Source of the DNA: Pseudobacter ginsenosidimutans
Lineage (GTDB): Bacteria > Bacteroidota > Bacteroidia > Chitinophagales > Chitinophagaceae
DNA length: 64,000 bases
Reading direction: 5' to 3'
Assembly (NCBI RefSeq): GCF_007970185.1
Contig: NZ_CP042431.1
Coordinates: 1,550,001-1,614,000, forward strand
The translations under genes and the position numbers were made by a program. Position 1 is the first letter of the stretch. Each line of letters starts with the position of its first letter. Of this stretch, positions 1 through 8,288 are shown piece by piece. The notes beneath the pieces are model-generated. The model had not been told where the DNA came from. It saw only the letters and a list, made by a program, of their open reading frames with translations, and did no database searches.

Positions 1-105
1 AACAGTTGCAATCCATGCTGCTCTGAACTCTCTGGGTGGTTGTGCATGCAGGCTACCGTTCACAAGCAGGATGGCCAGCAGAACAACAGACAATACTCTT
101 TTCAT
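1..105 (-). CDS. GHL10-type (DUF187) secreted glycoside hydrolase, 5' part only
   Basis: Thirty-five codons are readable from an ATG at 105 before the gene leaves the window. Residues 1-22 form a typical signal peptide (Lys-Arg start, Leu/Val-rich core, ending LHAQ). The mature protein begins PPREFRAAWIATV, which is the conserved opening strand of the GHL10 family (PF02638), TIM-barrel glycosidase-like proteins exported to the envelope. The family call rests only on this short signature. The rest of the protein, including the catalytic residues, is outside the window. Confidence 0.7.
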   Translation of the reverse strand, partial: MKRVLSVVLLAILLVNGSLHAQPPREFRAAWIATV

Positions 106-154
106 AATTTCGGATCCTGTTTACGCATTTACGCAAAACGCCGAAATTACTGGA

Positions 155-607
155 TTATTCTGAGTTCCGAAGCTTATCCAGTAGTTGATTTAACGTTTTG
201 GCTTCCTCATCGTTGAGCTTTCCCAGGATGCCATCCATCTCTTCAGTATAGACGTCCAGCTTTTCCAGCAGGGCCAGTCCTTTTTCTGAAATGGTAACGT
301 CCACCAACCTTCTGTCTGTTTTGCAGATCACTTTTGTAGCCAGGTCTTTGCGGATGAGCCTGTCCACAATCCGGCTTGTGTCGCTCATTTTGTCCAGCAT
401 CCTGTTACGGATCTGCAGGGTAGACAATGGAGTGGTAGCGCCTCTGAGGATGCGCAGAATATTGAACTGCTGAGGAGTGATATCTTCACGGCCGAAGATG
501 TCTTTGAGTCTCTCCATCACCCAGTTATAAGTGAAGATGAGGTTCACCATAGAGCGTTGATGCTCGTTGCGGAACTTCGTTTGTTGGATGTCGTTATCTA
601 TGCTCAT
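155..607 (-). CDS. MarR-family transcriptional regulator
   Basis: A winged-helix repressor-like protein of 150 residues. The middle of the protein reads ITPQQFNILRILRG, followed by the recognition helix region (MSDTSRIVDRLIRKDL) and the wing with the family-typical DRR (CKTDRRLVDVTISEKG). Helices at both ends would form the dimer interface. I start it at the ATG at 607 (MSIDND); the frame stays open to a TTG at 646, but that codon abuts the stop of the DinB gene and is less likely. It lies 39 bases downstream of that gene on the same strand, so the two are probably cotranscribed. The ligand and targets cannot be read from the sequence. Confidence 0.88.
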   Translation of the reverse strand: MSIDNDIQQTKFRNEHQRSMVNLIFTYNWVMERLKDIFGREDITPQQFNILRILRGATTPLSTLQIRNRMLDKMSDTSRIVDRLIRKDLATKVICKTDRRLVDVTISEKGLALLEKLDVYTEEMDGILGKLNDEEAKTLNQLLDKLRNSE

Positions 608-646
608 GTCCAATGCTGAAAGGGTGTTATTATGATATATATACAA

Positions 647-1132
647 TTAAACCGGCCGGATCGTTGCACGAAGCAGACTGGTGAGTTGAAAAATGCTGAA
701 CAGATGATGGGCTTCATGCAGCAGGAACATTTCCGTCCACTCTGAAATGCTGAGCGGGCCATACTTTTTATGCACCCCCGTTCTGCGAAGAATGGGATCA
801 GGTAATGATACCAGGTGATTGATCAATATGAAGCGCTGGGTAGTAAAGTCTTCCGAAATTTCATTGATTGGACGCAATGCGCAATCAAGGAACAATGGAT
901 CATTTTCCGCCACATAGGGTTCAAATTCAGGCTGCTCTTCCTGTTCAATTCTTTTCAATCTGTTGTAAAACATCGGCTGGTAGGCCGTCAGATGCGCCAT
1001 TTGTTCATAGGCGCTCCATTTTTCAGGGATCACGCGGGTACGGAGTTGTGGCTCCGTAAAGCCTCTTACCAGATCCTGCAACACTTCTTGCTGGTGTTGC
1101 AGCCGGATAGTGGTAATGGTGGAAAGTGGCAT
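647..1132 (-). CDS. DinB superfamily protein (putative metal-dependent hydrolase/transferase fold)
   Basis: A 161-residue four-helix-bundle protein of the DinB/YfiT-like superfamily. His47 (QMAHLTAY) and the C-terminal cluster LHEAHH (His139, His142, His143) are placed like the metal-binding histidines of this fold. The family includes thiol transferases using bacillithiol or mycothiol, and many members of unknown role. It sits directly upstream of the MarR gene, which suggests that the regulator may control it. The substrate is unknown. Confidence 0.8.
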   Translation of the reverse strand: MPLSTITTIRLQHQQEVLQDLVRGFTEPQLRTRVIPEKWSAYEQMAHLTAYQPMFYNRLKRIEQEEQPEFEPYVAENDPLFLDCALRPINEISEDFTTQRFILINHLVSLPDPILRRTGVHKKYGPLSISEWTEMFLLHEAHHLFSIFQLTSLLRATIRPV

Positions 1133-1200
1133 GCGACTGACTTTAGGCTTTTCAAATTACGAACAAAAAATTGAGCAGCCGGCAGTTTCGCATTTGTTTA

Positions 1201-2232
1201 TCAATCGCTCCAAACACGGGTGCCTTCGCTGCAGTTAGCACATATGTCGATATTCTTTCTGCTTTGTAACAGTTGTTTCCGGAAATTGATGTACTGATCA
1301 TTGTGCCAGATCTCCTTGAACTTTTTCCCTTTGAGATCGCCAAGTGTATGCTGTGCATCCTTATCGAAGCAACAGGGCACCACCAGGCCATCCCAACTGA
1401 TCACGGTGGCATGCCATAAACGCCAGCAGTGATTATTCAGCGAATTCTTGAATTCGTATTCGCCATTGCTGTTCTTTTTATAACGGCTATACTTATCGTT
1501 GGTGGGGATCAGGTTATTGGGATCATTTTCATAATCATATACCTGCGCGGTTTTGAAGCGCACTTCGTCCACTCCAATTTCTTTGGCCAATTGTTTGATT
1601 TCTTCAATCTGGTGTTCATTGTGTTTCACCACCAGGAACTGGAAGAACACGAATGGCGTTTTACTTTTCAGTTCTTTTTTCCACTTCACGATATTGCGGG
1701 CGCCTTCCAGCACTTTCTCCAGTTTGCCACCCACACGATAACTCTGATAGGTGTCCTGCGTGGTGCCGTCGATGGAAATGATGAGCCTGTCCAGCCCGCT
1801 TTCCACAGTCTTGCGCGCATTATTCTCGTTCAGGTAATGTGCATTGGTACTGGTGGCGGTGTAGATGCCCTTGTCCGATGCATATTTCACCATATCAAGG
1901 AAAGCCGGATTGAGATAGGGCTCACCCTGAAAGTAGAACACCAGGTAGAGCAGTTCTTTCGACAATTGATCGATGGTTTCCCGGAAGAAATCTTTCTGCA
2001 GCATACCGGTGGGCCTTGTGAATGCGCGTAGTCCGCTGGGACATTCCGGGCATCGCAGGTTGCAACTGGTAGTTGGCTCAAATGAAATGGAAATGGGATA
2101 GCCCCATTGCACAGGGCGTTTGGTCCACTTGCTTATATAATAACTGCTGAGCACCTTCGTGGCATTGAAGGTGCGTCTCAAGGTAAGCTTGGATAAAAGA
2201 TTGATACTATCGTGCCAGTTAAATCCGGGCAT
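1201..2232 (-). CDS. Radical SAM protein with C-terminal SPASM domain
   Basis: A 343-residue radical SAM enzyme. The [4Fe-4S]-binding motif CNLRCPEC places the three cysteines at 57, 61 and 64. The following barrel contains the GEP-type segment (FYFQGEPYLNP) and an SAM-contacting strand (LIISIDGT). The C-terminus has a cysteine pair (CCFDKD) and a second pair (CANC), typical of a SPASM domain carrying auxiliary Fe-S clusters. SPASM enzymes often modify peptides or act as dehydrogenases, but no precursor peptide gene is visible nearby. It may head an operon with the DinB and MarR genes (68-base gap). Confidence 0.88.
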   Translation of the reverse strand: MPGFNWHDSINLLSKLTLRRTFNATKVLSSYYISKWTKRPVQWGYPISISFEPTTSCNLRCPECPSGLRAFTRPTGMLQKDFFRETIDQLSKELLYLVFYFQGEPYLNPAFLDMVKYASDKGIYTATSTNAHYLNENNARKTVESGLDRLIISIDGTTQDTYQSYRVGGKLEKVLEGARNIVKWKKELKSKTPFVFFQFLVVKHNEHQIEEIKQLAKEIGVDEVRFKTAQVYDYENDPNNLIPTNDKYSRYKKNSNGEYEFKNSLNNHCWRLWHATVISWDGLVVPCCFDKDAQHTLGDLKGKKFKEIWHNDQYINFRKQLLQSRKNIDICANCSEGTRVWSD

Positions 2233-2362
2233 TAGAGTATAAAATTAAGGGTAAGCTGGTAACGGACAATGAATTGAACCACGTAACGTTTAATAAATCC
2301 GGATTGTTCGCTTATTGGGAACTTTTTGGCGGGTTGCATTCTTACGGTAAGGCGCACTCCTA

Positions 2363-2370
2363 TATATTTG
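2363..2370 (+). promoter_or_regulatory. Candidate -7 element (TATATTTG) of the GH25 gene
   Basis: TATATTTG matches the Bacteroidota -7 consensus TAnnTTTG and lies 10 bases upstream of the ATG at 2381. If it is used, the in-frame ATG at 2372 would lie upstream of the transcription start, which favours 2381 as the translation start. No clear -33 TTG is seen at the usual spacing. Confidence 0.4.
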
Positions 2371-2380
2371 TATGCAGATT

Positions 2381-3154
2381 ATGGCGAAGGTCAATAAAAG
2401 TAATTTAGGTTGGAAGATCCTGATGGGAGCTGTTTTTCTCGGGCTGCTGGTGATGGCGGGCTTCCGTTTGTATGAATGGTGGATGGAAAGAAAAGCACAT
2501 TTTGTACGATATGAAGCTTTTGGTATCGAAGTGCCCACCAATTACGAAATACACGGCATCGATGTTTCGAAGTACCAGGAAACCATCGACTGGGAATCTG
2601 TCCGCGCCATGAATGTGGAAGGTATCAAACTCCATTTTGCCTTCATCAAAGCCACTGAAGGCAATGGCAATGAAGACCGGCAGTTCAAACGCAACTGGAA
2701 AAAATCCAGGGAGGCCGGCATGATCCGCGGCGCCTATCATTTCTTCATCTCCAGCAAAAGCGGCAAAACACAGGCAGAGAATTTCATCAACTCAGTTGAA
2801 CTACAACCTGGAGACCTCCCACCTGTTCTTGATGTAGAACAGACCAATGGCCAAAGAAGCGACAAGATCCGTCAGCGCGTGCAGGAATGGCTCACCACCG
2901 TGGAGAACTATTATGGCGTAAAGCCCATCATCTATACGAATGTGGATTTCTACAAACAGATCCTCAAAGACGATTTCGATCACTATCCCCTATGGGTAGC
3001 CCATTATCTTCAAAAAGAAAAGCCGCGGATATACCGCGACTGGCATTTTTGGCAATACAGTGAGCAGGGCCGTGCAAATGGTATCCTGTTCAAAACAGAC
3101 TTCAATGTTTTCAATGGGGATTCAACGGCGTTCAGGGAATTGCTGATCAACTGA
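2381..3154 (+). CDS. Membrane-anchored GH25 lysozyme (N-acetylmuramidase)
   Basis: About 257 residues. An uncleaved-looking transmembrane segment (about residues 9-28) is followed by a GH25 domain. The domain opens with GIDVSKYQ, carrying the first conserved Asp, then FIKATEG, GAYHFF and PPVLDVE with the catalytic Asp/Glu pair, and ends near WHFWQYS. GH25 enzymes cleave the beta-1,4 bond between MurNAc and GlcNAc in peptidoglycan. The membrane anchor suggests a role in cell-wall turnover rather than secretion into the medium. Its 3' end overlaps the convergent membrane-protein gene by 33 bases. Confidence 0.9.
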   Translation: MAKVNKSNLGWKILMGAVFLGLLVMAGFRLYEWWMERKAHFVRYEAFGIEVPTNYEIHGIDVSKYQETIDWESVRAMNVEGIKLHFAFIKATEGNGNEDRQFKRNWKKSREAGMIRGAYHFFISSKSGKTQAENFINSVELQPGDLPPVLDVEQTNGQRSDKIRQRVQEWLTTVENYYGVKPIIYTNVDFYKQILKDDFDHYPLWVAHYLQKEKPRIYRDWHFWQYSEQGRANGILFKTDFNVFNGDSTAFRELLIN

Positions 3155-4441
3155 TACGCCCTTGTGTGCTGCATCGTATTTATCAAGAATATAGATCGCA
3201 TCATCTTCAAACATCCCTCTCTTAAAAGGCTCCCCAAAAAAATGCGCCCGGTATTGTTTCTTCCATAGTCCGGCATCATGATGCTCCGCCATCGCCTCCC
3301 TGTTGAAAGACAGCCAGCTGTAATAGGAAATTGAAAATATGCCTGTTAAAAAATAAGCACCCAGGTAAAAATTGCGCAAGCTCATCCACATTGCATTCAA
3401 TCCAGCGCTATTCACCTGAGCCAGGATTACCATCAACATCAACGGAAATACGGGGAACCAGAAACGAACTTCAAAGAATGGCCAGCAACAGATCATCAGG
3501 AAATAAATAAAAAGATATACTCTCACCACAGAAGGGATTTCAAGCTTTTTGGAAAAGATAGCCTTTGCAAGGAGGCATAGAAATAACAAGCCTGCAATAG
3601 TATACAAGATCATTGCTACAACCGGCGGCACAACTGTAACTGCTTTGCTTTGCGGGATGTTAATGAACAGCTCCCCTATCTCCTGTATGTGCATCCAGCA
3701 TGTTGTCAATAGAATTATCAAAGGGTTTTGCTCGCCAGACACACGGTAATAATTCAGGTACTTCAGTACACCATATTGATTTATTTGAAAAACAAATATT
3801 GCAGAAATCCCCAAAGCAATTCCAAATGCAATCAATTTGTTGCTGCGAATCAAGGTCAGTATTTTTTTCCCGTTTTCCAGCAACGGGGTCAGGACCAATG
3901 CCAGGCCCAGTGACATGCCTGCAGTTCTTGTGTAAATGGCAAGAACACAAAAAATAATGGAAAATAGTAAATACCACTTCTTCCGGGTTTCGCCAAAAGC
4001 GGAATAGAAATAAAGGCATCCTGCAGAAAGAAAGAGGAATTGCATTTCAGAGAGCGGCGTCAGCGTGAACTTGATGGTGTTCCAGTTCAATAAGAGCAAA
4101 ACAATCATCCAAATAAAATGCCTTTTTGCGCTGAAAAGTTTTCTTAAAAAATACAGACTGCCCACCAGCATTAGCCCATTAAGCGCAGCGATGGTAAAGG
4201 AATTGAGTATTCCTGCTTTGGCCAGGCCAAATAAAGTGCATACATAGCCGAAGGGAAGAAAATCACGAAAATGGGGAGCAGGCCAGTTGCCCAGCTGTGT
4301 CTCCACCAGCCTGAAATAGCGGATGGTGTCGTTTGTTAATCTCAGGGGCGTAAAAAAGTTGCACAAGTACGCTACAACAAGTAGTACCAGTGCAACTTTC
4401 CAGAATTTATAAGATGAGCTCTCCGTTGATTGCGCAATCAT
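3122..4441 (-). CDS. Polytopic membrane protein, GT-C glycosyltransferase-like
   Basis: About 439 residues with roughly ten hydrophobic helices. The first extracytoplasmic loop holds LTNDTIRYFRL, resembling the acidic loop-1 motif of GT-C transferases that use polyprenyl-phosphate sugars. No closer family is recognisable. An ATG at 4441 is chosen; a TTG at 4459 overlaps the stop of the upstream gene (TTGA) and could also be used. It ends the minus-strand series that begins with the isomerase and GMC genes at 8226, so it may be cotranscribed with them. The substrate is unknown. Confidence 0.55.
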   Translation of the reverse strand: MIAQSTESSSYKFWKVALVLLVVAYLCNFFTPLRLTNDTIRYFRLVETQLGNWPAPHFRDFLPFGYVCTLFGLAKAGILNSFTIAALNGLMLVGSLYFLRKLFSAKRHFIWMIVLLLLNWNTIKFTLTPLSEMQFLFLSAGCLYFYSAFGETRKKWYLLFSIIFCVLAIYTRTAGMSLGLALVLTPLLENGKKILTLIRSNKLIAFGIALGISAIFVFQINQYGVLKYLNYYRVSGEQNPLIILLTTCWMHIQEIGELFINIPQSKAVTVVPPVVAMILYTIAGLLFLCLLAKAIFSKKLEIPSVVRVYLFIYFLMICCWPFFEVRFWFPVFPLMLMVILAQVNSAGLNAMWMSLRNFYLGAYFLTGIFSISYYSWLSFNREAMAEHHDAGLWKKQYRAHFFGEPFKRGMFEDDAIYILDKYDAAHKGVSVDQQFPERR

Positions 4442-4455
4442 TGCAGCGAATATAC

Positions 4456-4884
4456 TCAACTACTATGATCTGCCACAATCACCCATTCCTTATTGATCTT
4501 CCGCACCAGCAAATTGAAGTGCCCGCTCAGGTCCCCGTCCTTTCTCGCCAGTTCCCATTTCCCAACCACAAAATAATATTCGGGGCTGAGTCGTGAAAAT
4601 CGGATGAACGTGAACGTGAGCTTTCCCATCTGCTCCGCATTGCCGTAGCTCTTCTTATAATTATCGAGCGTATTCTTATACCCATAGGTAACTCCATTCT
4701 TTCCCACGAACATGAGGGAATCATTGTTCCAGTACCCCTTCATGAATCCATCGATATCTCCGCGGTTCCAGGCCTCATTCTGTTGGGCCAGTACAGCGCG
4801 GACGGCTTTCTCATCGGCGGACTGCGCTTTCAGTACAGCAGGAGTCAGCAGCCCGATGAATACAACAAGCAATAGAGTTCTCAT
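4456..4884 (-). CDS. Secreted NTF2-like protein (DUF4440/YybH type)
   Basis: A 142-residue protein with a signal peptide (residues 1-20, ending LKAQ) and one cone-like NTF2 domain. The helix AVRAVLAQQNEAWNRGD is typical of DUF4440/SnoaL-like proteins, and the C-terminal strands (FNLLVRKINKEWVIVADHSS) match the end of the fold. Such domains bind small hydrophobic ligands or are catalytic, but the role here is unknown. It follows the GMC subunit-3 gene after 20 bases and is probably in the same operon. Confidence 0.75.
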   Translation of the reverse strand: MRTLLLVVFIGLLTPAVLKAQSADEKAVRAVLAQQNEAWNRGDIDGFMKGYWNNDSLMFVGKNGVTYGYKNTLDNYKKSYGNAEQMGKLTFTFIRFSRLSPEYYFVVGKWELARKDGDLSGHFNLLVRKINKEWVIVADHSS

Positions 4885-4904
4885 ATCATGTTTTGTTTTT
4901 GCCT

Positions 4905-5588
4905 TTATCCCGCGAATGCCTTATCACCTTTCTTGTATGGATAATTTCCATCGTACTTGCCGGGAACGGGTTGATAGCGCATAGCCTGCGTCATTCCGAT
5001 CTCGGAAGTGAAATAACCAAGCATGGTGAGCTGTTTCATCAGCATAAAGAAGTGAGGGCCGCCTTCAGCTTTCACCTCTTCCAGTTTCGCTTCCAGGGAC
5101 CTGATCTTTGCAGTGTCGGCATTAGCCGAATCTTTCTTCAATGCAGCGATCTCTTTTTTGATTTCCCTGGTTTCTTTCTCTCCGCTCATATGGTTCTTCA
5201 TGTCGGCATCCCATTCTTTGAGCAGTTCTGTGCGTTGTTCCGGCGTAAGCTTCATGAACCCTTTGCTGAATTTCTTTTCGCTGCTGGCTTCAATTTCTTT
5301 CATGCCCTTCAGGAAAGACTTCTGTTGTTTCTCGTCGTATGAGTCACGTACCATTACCGTCATGAACGCGCCTGTTTTGGCTGCTTTCGCGCCGGGCGTA
5401 TCAGTAGTGGGGATGATGGTTTCTGCAATTTCATCCAGGTAGGCGATATCGTCTTTGGTGAAATCGAGGGAAGCTCCCTTTTTTTCGTCTTTATCGGAGA
5501 GTTTGCAACCAGAGAGGAAAAATTCTGCTCCGATCACGGAGGCTCCGAGCAACAATGCAACTCTCGACACGGCATCTCTTCTATTCAT
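4905..5588 (-). CDS. Gluconate 2-dehydrogenase subunit 3-family protein (small subunit of GMC dehydrogenase)
   Basis: A 227-residue exported protein. The N-terminus has paired arginines (NRRDAVSR) and a lipobox-like LSGC ending at Cys28, so it is probably exported by Tat and lipid-anchored. The segment DDIAYLDEIAETIIPTTDTPGAKAA is the family hallmark (PF13618). In characterised two-subunit GMC dehydrogenases this small subunit is needed for export and stability of the flavoprotein. The middle has a charged insert (about residues 120-165). It follows the GMC gene after 19 bases, so the two are almost certainly partners. Confidence 0.9.
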   Translation of the reverse strand: MNRRDAVSRVALLLGASVIGAEFFLSGCKLSDKDEKKGASLDFTKDDIAYLDEIAETIIPTTDTPGAKAAKTGAFMTVMVRDSYDEKQQKSFLKGMKEIEASSEKKFSKGFMKLTPEQRTELLKEWDADMKNHMSGEKETREIKKEIAALKKDSANADTAKIRSLEAKLEEVKAEGGPHFFMLMKQLTMLGYFTSEIGMTQAMRYQPVPGKYDGNYPYKKGDKAFAG

Positions 5589-5607
5589 ATTGAGATAGTT
5601 TCTGTGT

Positions 5608-7287
5608 TTAAAGGTTTCCTTTTTTCAGTTCTTCCACTGCAAAGTTGGCTGCCCTTGCAGTAAGCGCCATATAGGTTAGCGATGGATTCACGCAGGCAGC
5701 GGATGTCATGCAGGCGCCGTCTGTAACGAATACATTCTTCGCATCCCATACCTGGTTATTGCCATTGAGTACGGATGTTTTCGGATCCTTACCCATACGT
5801 GCAGTACCCATTTCATGAATACCCATGCCCATCGCATAACCATTGTCGAAAGTTTGGGGATCTTTCACTCCGGCTATTGAAAGCATTTCCTGTGCATCGG
5901 CCATCATGTCTTTACGCATCTTGATCTCATTCTCTTTCAGCTCTGCATCGATGGCCAGTACGGGCAGTCCCCATTTATCTTTTTTCTCTTTATCGAGGAA
6001 GATCCTGTTCTCATGGTGTGGGAGGATCTCACCAAATGCTGTGATACCGATGCTCCAGTTGCCGGGCTCTGTCAGCATTTCCTTGAGATCCACGCCGATG
6101 CTGAGCTCTGCTACGTTGCGGCTCCATCCCTGGCGGCTTGCGCCACCCTGGTATCCGAATCCGCGAACATAATCGCGCTTGTCTCCAAACAGGTTGCGAT
6201 AACGCGGAATGTAAATTCCGTTAGGCCTTCTGCCGAAATAATATTTATCATCGAAACCATCTACTGCACCGTTGGCGCCGAGACGGAAATGGTGGTCCAT
6301 TACGTTATGACCGAGCTCGCCGGACGCGCTGCCCAATCCGCCGGGCCAGATATCGGTGGCGGAATTGAAGAGTACCCAGGTGCTGTTGAATGCGGAGGCG
6401 CAGAGGAACACGATCTTCGCCTTGTATTCTGTGGTCTTGCTGGTTATTGCATCTACCACTTCCACACCGGTGGCTTTCTTCTTGTCTTTATCGTACAATA
6501 TTCTGGTAACAATTGAATCGCACTGAACGGTGAGATTACCTGTTGCCACAGCAGCAGGCAGCGTACTGCTCTGTGTGCTGAAATACGCGCCGAACGGACA
6601 TCCCAGCCAGCATTTGTTGCGGAACTGGCATTGCGTTCTGCCGGGCACGGGCGCTGTGAGGTTGGCAGTACGACCGATGGTCATCAGGCGCTTACCGCCA
6701 TAATGTTTCTTGATGCCTTCGGCCACATGTTGCTCAACAACGTTCATGTCCATCGGAGGAAGGAACTGTCCATCGGGTAACTGAGGCAGTCCATCTTTAT
6801 TACCACTGATACCTGCGAACTTCTCTACATGATCATACCAGGGGGCGATCTCTTTGTACCGGATAGGCCAGTCAACCCCAAATCCATCTTTTGAATTGGC
6901 TTCGAAATCGAAATCACTGAAGCGATAGCTCTGGCGGCCCCACATGATGGACCTTCCGCCGAGATGGTAGCCACGATACCAGTCGAAGCGCTTCACTTCT
7001 GTATATGGACAATCCTTTTCATTGGTCCAGTAGTGGAGATTCTTTTCGTTGAGGGGATAGTCGCGCTTCAGAACCGGATAATCTTTTATCATTTCCTGGG
7101 TGCGTCCGCCGCGGTGCGGATATTCCCAATCAGGTTTATTGGCTTGTTCATAATCTTTTATATGCTTGAGATCGTTACCTCTTTCAAGCATGAGTACTTT
7201 GAGGCCTTTTTCAGTAAGCTCTTTAGCGGCCCAACCGCCACTGATTCCTGAGCCAACTACAATTGCGTCATATACATTGTCGGGCAT
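5608..7287 (-). CDS. GMC-family FAD-dependent oxidoreductase, probable glycoside 3-dehydrogenase large subunit
   Basis: A 559-residue GMC oxidoreductase. The FAD-binding motif G12-x-G14-x-x-G17 (IVVGSGISGG) and the following ERG (35-37) are intact. The C-terminus has HEMGTARMG (His491) and CVNPS (Asn534), the His/Asn catalytic pair, plus the final FAD-contacting strand DGACM. A cysteine-rich stretch (CQFRNKCWLGCPFGAY) is typical of the gluconate-dehydrogenase-like branch, which works with a cytochrome. Its neighbours (subunit 3, cytochrome c, DUF1080, isomerases) suggest oxidation of sugars or glycosides at C3 in the periplasm. No signal peptide is seen; export probably rides on the small subunit. 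The exact substrate is inferred. Confidence 0.88.
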   Translation of the reverse strand: MPDNVYDAIVVGSGISGGWAAKELTEKGLKVLMLERGNDLKHIKDYEQANKPDWEYPHRGGRTQEMIKDYPVLKRDYPLNEKNLHYWTNEKDCPYTEVKRFDWYRGYHLGGRSIMWGRQSYRFSDFDFEANSKDGFGVDWPIRYKEIAPWYDHVEKFAGISGNKDGLPQLPDGQFLPPMDMNVVEQHVAEGIKKHYGGKRLMTIGRTANLTAPVPGRTQCQFRNKCWLGCPFGAYFSTQSSTLPAAVATGNLTVQCDSIVTRILYDKDKKKATGVEVVDAITSKTTEYKAKIVFLCASAFNSTWVLFNSATDIWPGGLGSASGELGHNVMDHHFRLGANGAVDGFDDKYYFGRRPNGIYIPRYRNLFGDKRDYVRGFGYQGGASRQGWSRNVAELSIGVDLKEMLTEPGNWSIGITAFGEILPHHENRIFLDKEKKDKWGLPVLAIDAELKENEIKMRKDMMADAQEMLSIAGVKDPQTFDNGYAMGMGIHEMGTARMGKDPKTSVLNGNNQVWDAKNVFVTDGACMTSAACVNPSLTYMALTARAANFAVEELKKGNL

Positions 7288-7338
7288 GCGGGATCGATTG
7301 ATAATGTGGAAAAAATATGTTACTCGTGATTCTCCTGA

Positions 7339-8226
7339 TTAGATGTCGCAGATCTGGATCGCTTTCTGTAATGCTGCGAGTTTTTCTTCATTCACTTTGG
7401 ATGAAGGTATGAATTCCTGCGCTACATAGCCTTTGAACCCGGTGTCAACAATGGCTTGCATGATGGCAGGATAATTCAGCTCCTGTTTTTCGTCTATCTC
7501 ATGTCTTCCGGGAACACCGGCAGTATGATAATGCGTGATGTACTGGTGATTGTCGCGAATGGTGCGGATCACATCGCCTTCATCGATCTGCATATGATAG
7601 ATATCGTACAACAGTTTGAAATTCTCTGAACCCACTCGTTTGGCAAGCTCCACGCCCCAGGAAGTTTTGTCGCACTGGTAATCCTTGTGATCGATCTTGC
7701 TGTTGAGCAGTTCCATCACCAGTGTTACATTATGTTTTTCTGCCAAACCGATGATCTGTTTCAATCCGGCAACAGAATTGTTCCAGCCTGTTTCTGCATC
7801 CTTGCCTCTTGCATTGCCACTGAAGCAGATCAGATTTTTGTAACCGGCCTTTGCCACCAGCGGGATCATCTCTGTATAATTCTTCACGAGTGTGGCATGG
7901 AACTGCGGATCGTTGAAACCGTCTACCAGGTTGATCTCCGCGCCATTGCACATGGAAGAAAAGATGCCATGCTTTTGCAATGTGGGCCAGTCTTTTGGAC
8001 CTACGAGATCGATTGCATAAATACCCATTTTTTTAACGGCTGCAGCGAACTCTTCCAATGGAACAGAACCGAAGCACCAGCGGCATACGGAATGATTTAT
8101 TTTTCCTTTCAATGTTTGTTGATTATCTGATGTAGAGGTAAATGAAGAGAGCATGCCTGCAGTACCTACAGCAGCAGTACCTGCAACTAGATTTTTGATG
8201 GCAAGTCTTCGTGAATGATTGGTCAT
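7339..8226 (-). CDS. Sugar phosphate isomerase/epimerase-like TIM-barrel protein, exported (hydroxypyruvate-isomerase-like)
   Basis: A 295-residue xylose-isomerase-like TIM barrel (AP endonuclease 2 superfamily). The N-terminus (RRLAIKNLVAGTAAVG) is a Tat-like signal. Candidate metal ligands are visible in VMELLNSK, LYDIYHMQ and VAQEF. The name hydroxypyruvate isomerase is often given to this subgroup, but in Bacteroidota many act on 3-keto-sugars or are uncharacterised. It starts the minus-strand operon (51 bases before the GMC gene) and shares a 62-base intergenic region with the divergent Gfo/Idh/MocA gene. Confidence 0.82.
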   Translation of the reverse strand: MTNHSRRLAIKNLVAGTAAVGTAGMLSSFTSTSDNQQTLKGKINHSVCRWCFGSVPLEEFAAAVKKMGIYAIDLVGPKDWPTLQKHGIFSSMCNGAEINLVDGFNDPQFHATLVKNYTEMIPLVAKAGYKNLICFSGNARGKDAETGWNNSVAGLKQIIGLAEKHNVTLVMELLNSKIDHKDYQCDKTSWGVELAKRVGSENFKLLYDIYHMQIDEGDVIRTIRDNHQYITHYHTAGVPGRHEIDEKQELNYPAIMQAIVDTGFKGYVAQEFIPSSKVNEEKLAALQKAIQICDI

Positions 8227-8288
8227 GTTTAATCGTTGGATCCGAAAAATACAAAATGTTACTTTATCTTAGACCATCAAATGTTTGC

